Source of the DNA: JBQTIQ01 sp052387955
Lineage (GTDB): Bacteria > Actinomycetota > Acidimicrobiia > Acidimicrobiales > JACDCH01
DNA length: 64,000 nucleotides
Direction: 5' to 3'
NCBI GenBank assembly: GCA_052387955.1
Contig: JBQTIQ010000008.1
Location: forward strand, 19,223-83,222
Both the position numbers and the translations under genes were made by a program. The notes below the pieces were generated by a model. It was not told the origin of the DNA. It worked only from the letters and a program-made list of their open reading frames with translations, and made no database searches. Of the stretch, positions 62,981-64,000 are shown in pieces (the first letter of the stretch is position 1; each line of letters opens with the position of its first letter).

Positions 62981-63345
62981 GCGAGGCACCTCCCACGCCA
63001 CCGAACCGTCCCTACACGCCGGTGGTCGAGGCCGGCGACTGGCTGGTCGTCTCCGGCCAGGTCGGCATCCTCGACGGGCGGCTGGTGCCGGGCGGGTTGG
63101 AGGCCGAGCTGCGCCAGGCTCTGGCCAACCTGGCCGGTCATCTGGCGTCGAAGGGGGCAGGGCTCGCCCAGGTGGTCAAGACGATGGTCTTCCTGCGCCA
63201 CATGGGGGACTACGACATCATGAACGAGACCTATGTCGAGTTCTTCGGTGGCCATCGCCCGGCCCGTTCCGCCATCGGCGTGGCCGACCTCCCCCTCGGT
63301 GCATTGGTGGAAGTGGAAGCGTGGGCCTTCGTCGGGGGAGGATGA
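62977..63345 (+). CDS. ridA: RidA family protein
   Basis: 122 residues. YTPVVEAGDWLVVSGQVGIL, LRQALANLAGHLASKGAGLA, VVKTMVFLRHMGDYDIMNET and RPARSAIGVADLPLGALVEV fit the YjgF/RidA trimer fold. The catalytic Arg is RSAIGV. It deaminates reactive enamines and imines, which could arise from a nearby oxidase. GTG 62977. Confidence 0.87.
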   Translation: MSEAPPTPPNRPYTPVVEAGDWLVVSGQVGILDGRLVPGGLEAELRQALANLAGHLASKGAGLAQVVKTMVFLRHMGDYDIMNETYVEFFGGHRPARSAIGVADLPLGALVEVEAWAFVGGG

Positions 63346-63349
63346 GGCC

Positions 63350-63508
63350 ATGGTCGGCGCTGTGATCATGGTCGTCGTGCTGGTCGTCGTGCTGCCGGCG
63401 CTGTTCCTGACCGGCGGCGCCGTCCTGTCCGCCATCCTCGGCTCGACGCTGAAGTCCGACGCCGAACGCAGCCACCCCGGCAGCGAGTTCGTCGAGCTCA
63501 ACACCTGA
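63350..63508 (+). CDS. Small membrane protein, unknown
   Basis: 52 residues: one long hydrophobic helix (VGAVIMVVVLVVVLPALFLT), a Gly/Ala/Ser stretch (GGAVLSAILGSTL) and an acidic tail (DAERSHPGSEFVELNT). ATG 63350 with GAGGATGAGG before it. It starts 4 bases after ridA, so the pair is probably one transcript. Confidence 0.7.
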   Translation: MVGAVIMVVVLVVVLPALFLTGGAVLSAILGSTLKSDAERSHPGSEFVELNT

Positions 63509-63562
63509 CGGGACCGGGCCGATGGCCGGATGTCGGCCTAGGCGCCGGCAGATGCTGTTCGG

Positions 63563-63568
63563 TACGCT
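63563..63568 (+). promoter_or_regulatory. Candidate -10 box for the cold-shock gene
   Basis: TACGCT, with about 75 bases to the ATG. The long leader is common for cold-shock genes. Confidence 0.35.
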
Positions 63569-63643
63569 TTCGTGGTCATTGAGCGAGCGGGCAAGGCAGA
63601 ACGGCCGACCCCGGCGTCAGGTCATGTGTGGAGGGGGACGGCC

Positions 63644-63847
63644 ATGCCGACGGGCACCGTTAAGTTCTTCAACGCCGAGAAGGGTTGGGGGTTCATCTCG
63701 CCCGAAGAGGGGGGCGAGGAGCTCTTCGTCCACTACAAGAACATCGCCGGCAGCGGCTACCGCTCGCTCGAGCAGGGCCAGAAGGTCGAGTTCACCACCG
63801 AACAGACCGACCGGGGCCTCCAGGCCCGCGACGTCAAGCTCGCATAG
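63644..63847 (+). CDS. Cold-shock protein (CspA family)
   Basis: 67 residues, single OB fold. GTVKFFNAEKGWGFISPEEG carries RNP1 (KGWGFI) and ELFVHYKNI carries RNP2 (LFVHY). Binds single-stranded RNA/DNA. ATG 63644 with GGAGG about 9 bases upstream; the open frame before it is not used. Confidence 0.95.
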   Translation: MPTGTVKFFNAEKGWGFISPEEGGEELFVHYKNIAGSGYRSLEQGQKVEFTTEQTDRGLQARDVKLA

Positions 63848-63874
63848 CTCAGTCGCCAGGCCGAGGCGGTGTGG

Positions 63875-64000
63875 CTAGTGGTCCGTCGCGGATTTGATCT
63901 GGTGGGTTAGGGCCGCACGTCCGCGCCGGACTTTGGCGATGATCTTGTTGGCGGGGGTGTGCCAGACGAACGGCTTGGGGTCGTCGTTCCAGTGGGATGC
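63875..64000 (-). mobile_element. IS630-type transposase, C-terminal fragment at window edge
   Basis: Minus strand reads SHWNDDPKPFVWHTPANKII, then AKVRRGRAALTHQIKSATDH and TAG at 63875-63877. The WNDDPKPFVW and K-A-x-x-I motif with the final HQIKSATDH is the tail of IS630-family transposases. The rest, including the DDE site, is beyond the window, as is the far inverted repeat. Confidence 0.8.

Overview
The window looks like chromosomal DNA from a high-GC actinobacterium. WhiB and BldC-type regulators point to the phylum. The thiamine, selenocysteine and carotenoid genes, the many GTG/TTG starts, and several starts that sit just behind a TANNNT box with no Shine-Dalgarno all fit. A deep-branching lineage (for example Acidimicrobiia-like) is a guess from gene content and layout, not something proven here. 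The ends are cut: dnaX runs off the left edge and an IS630-type transposase off the right edge.

Layout. 0-1.3 kb: dnaX (minus), the SRP RNA gene, tRNA-Ser(GGA) and tadA. 1.3-5.6 kb: a broken MMPL transporter gene, two VOC/glyoxalase-fold genes and a cobalamin adenosyltransferase. 5.7-10.3 kb: tRNA-Ser(CGA), an ABC exporter, a metallo-hydrolase and the two exonuclease VII subunits. 10.4-15.1 kb: a carotenoid block (prenyl diphosphate synthase, CrtI, CrtB, CrtZ, CrtO-type acyltransferase). 15.1-20.7 kb: mscL, two single-domain response regulators, a HAD hydrolase, bldC, purM and purF. 20.7-29.9 kb: a 715-residue coiled-coil protein and a surface polysaccharide block (a Wzy-like/Wzz-like fusion, a BY-kinase-like ATPase with an altered P-loop, three glycosyl or sugar transferases and an unknown gene). 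30.0-36.5 kb: a TPP riboswitch followed by thiE, then thiO-thiS-thiG-tenI-thiD-thiC joined by short overlaps; one antisense VOC gene splits the two parts. 36.5-40.9 kb: FAH-family and M20 hydrolases, a HesB-like protein, tRNA-Pro(CGG), a response regulator and a STAS protein. 40.9-44.8 kb: two GET3/ArsA-type ATPases, an NfeD-like membrane protein and WhiB. 44.7-48.4 kb: selB, a membrane protein and selA. 48.4-57.8 kb: cell-envelope genes (class A PBP, a protease-like protein lacking its catalytic triad, FxsA, a metallo-hydrolase, a PAP2 protein, a protein O-mannosyltransferase, a lipoprotein, a DUF2510 protein). 57.8-60.2 kb: an Fe-S module (Mrp, SufR-like regulator, IscA-type carrier). 60.3-64 kb: a Tat lipoprotein with a thioredoxin-like tail, a compact xanthine-dehydrogenase-like fusion, RidA, a small membrane protein, a cold-shock protein and the IS630 end.

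Most genes are housekeeping or envelope functions. The features most worth following up are the Wzy-Wzz fusion with a well-placed internal translation start, the pseudo-protease, the compact molybdo-iron-sulfur fusion, the membrane gene inside the sel operon, and a family of dispersed GC-rich intergenic repeats found at eight or more places, two of them directly behind tRNA-Ser genes.
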